14,000 bases of DNA from an uncultured Mycoplasma sp. (GTDB lineage: Bacteria; Bacillota_I; Bacilli_A; RF39; UBA660), in contig CANOGG010000005.1 in the NCBI GenBank assembly GCA_947565485.1, positions 1 to 14,000 of the forward strand, read 5' to 3'. Position 1 is the stretch's first letter. Every line of letters starts with the position of its first letter. This document shows positions 13,446 to 14,000 of the stretch, piece after piece. A model generated the notes under the pieces. The model searched no databases. It was not told the origin of the DNA and saw only the letters and a program-made list of their open reading frames with translations. A program made the translations under genes and the position numbers.

Positions 13446-14000
13446 ATGAAGAAATATAGTATATGGTTAGATGGGGATAAGCCTCATGAATGTAAGATGT
13501 TAGATAAAGATATTGATGTTGATGTTTTAATTATTGGGGGTGGAATGGCTGGATTAGCAACACTTTATCATTTAAAAGACTCTAATCTTAAAACGGTTTT
13601 AGTTGAGAGAAATATTTGTGGTTATGGCGTCACGGCTAGAAGTACGGCTAAAATTACGTATTTACAGGAGAAAATATATCATAATATTAGAAAATATGTT
13701 AGTTATGAGGTGGCATCACAATATTTGAAAAGTCAGGTGTATGCGACGAAATTAGTGAAAAGAATTGTTGATAAAGAAAAGATTGATTGTAATTTGCAGA
13801 AAGTTAAGTCTTATATTTTTACTGAAAAAGAGAATAGTAAGATATTGGAGGATGAAAGAGAATTTTTAAAAGAGAATGGGATAAAGAACACGATAAGAGA
13901 AGATTTTAAACTTAATAATAGAATAGTTCAAGCTTTAGAAGTTGATGATACCTATGTTTTTCATCCTTTAAAATATATTAATCATTTAAAAGGAATGTTT
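13446..14000 (+). CDS. YhfW-like FAD-dependent oxidoreductase (DAO family), 3' part outside the window
   Basis: 185 codons are visible, running off the right edge. After a short N-terminal stretch ([11 protein letters not shown]) comes [19 protein letters not shown] (25-43) with the dinucleotide-binding GGGMAG (31-36), and E54 at the end of the second strand for the FAD ribose. [15 protein letters not shown] (64-78), KIDCNLQK and [15 protein letters not shown] (167-181) match the pattern of B. subtilis YhfW and relatives. Those proteins are DAO-type oxidoreductases that usually end in a Rieske [2Fe-2S] domain; that part would lie beyond the window. The start is ATG 13446 with only a weak Shine-Dalgarno (AAAGATGAA). 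An ATG seven bases earlier closes after six codons. The gene is divergent from cysS and strongly G-rich and C-poor on its coding strand, unlike the minus-strand genes. Substrate unknown. Confidence 0.85.
   Translation, partial: MKKYSIWLDGDKPHECKMLDKDIDVDVLIIGGGMAGLATLYHLKDSNLKTVLVERNICGYGVTARSTAKITYLQEKIYHNIRKYVSYEVASQYLKSQVYATKLVKRIVDKEKIDCNLQKVKSYIFTEKENSKILEDEREFLKENGIKNTIREDFKLNNRIVQALEVDDTYVFHPLKYINHLKGMF

Noticed and set aside
1..14000. Mollicute code 4 (TGA as tryptophan)
   Set aside because: All genes reach normal family length using the standard code, and tryptophans checked are TGG.
1..14000. CRISPR array, insertion sequence, prophage or toxin-antitoxin genes
   Set aside because: No regularly spaced repeats, transposase or integrase motifs, or phage-like genes were found. 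The window is tightly packed with wall polysaccharide and housekeeping genes.

Overview
The window is AT-rich bacterial DNA with dense, overlapping genes, strong Shine-Dalgarno sites (AGGAGG, AGGTGAT, AAAGAAAGGAA) and wall-teichoic-acid-type enzymes (TagO, TagA and a UDP-GlcNAc 2-epimerase). This points to a low-GC Gram-positive lineage (Bacillota, or an uncultured walled relative near the Mollicutes). The standard code fits: tryptophans are TGG where checked, and no full-length gene needs TGA as sense. No rRNA, tRNA, insertion sequence or CRISPR array was seen.

Layout, read in the direction of transcription of the minus strand, from right to left. (1) 13302-11284: cysS (cysteinyl-tRNA synthetase), then a directly abutting YugP-like membrane protein that has lost its HExxH zinc site, closed by a hairpin terminator at the stop codon. 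(2) 11195-4577: a promoter, then a Wzx-type flippase, a Wzy/O-antigen-ligase-like polymerase, three cytoplasmic glycosyltransferases (GT2, GT32, GT4) and TagA/WecG (GT26), ending in an A/T hairpin terminator. (3) 4483-1: TagO/WecA (GTG start), a GT-C membrane glycosyltransferase, a DPM1-like GT2, a DUF2304 membrane protein and UDP-GlcNAc 2-epimerase (cut by the left edge). (4) On the plus strand, diverging from cysS at the right edge, the N-terminal part of a YhfW-like FAD-dependent oxidoreductase.

How the parts fit together: TagO would put GlcNAc-1-P on undecaprenyl phosphate, the epimerase would supply UDP-ManNAc, and TagA would add ManNAc, giving the classical GlcNAc-ManNAc linkage unit. 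The GT4, GT32 and GT2 enzymes would extend it, Wzx would flip it and Wzy would polymerise it outside. The DPM1-like GT2, DUF2304 and GT-C proteins look like a separate decoration module that makes a polyprenyl-phosphate sugar and transfers it on the outer face. The locus therefore pairs a teichoic-acid/ECA-type primer with Wzx/Wzy export. No TagGH transporter, TagB/F polymerase or LCP ligase is present in this window.

The most notable points are the YugP-like pseudo-enzyme, the hybrid pathway, an 86-nt gene overlap, and four exact copies of one 11-base Shine-Dalgarno sequence lying inside the 3' ends of four consecutive genes. Base skew also suggests that the whole minus-strand block lies on the lagging strand.
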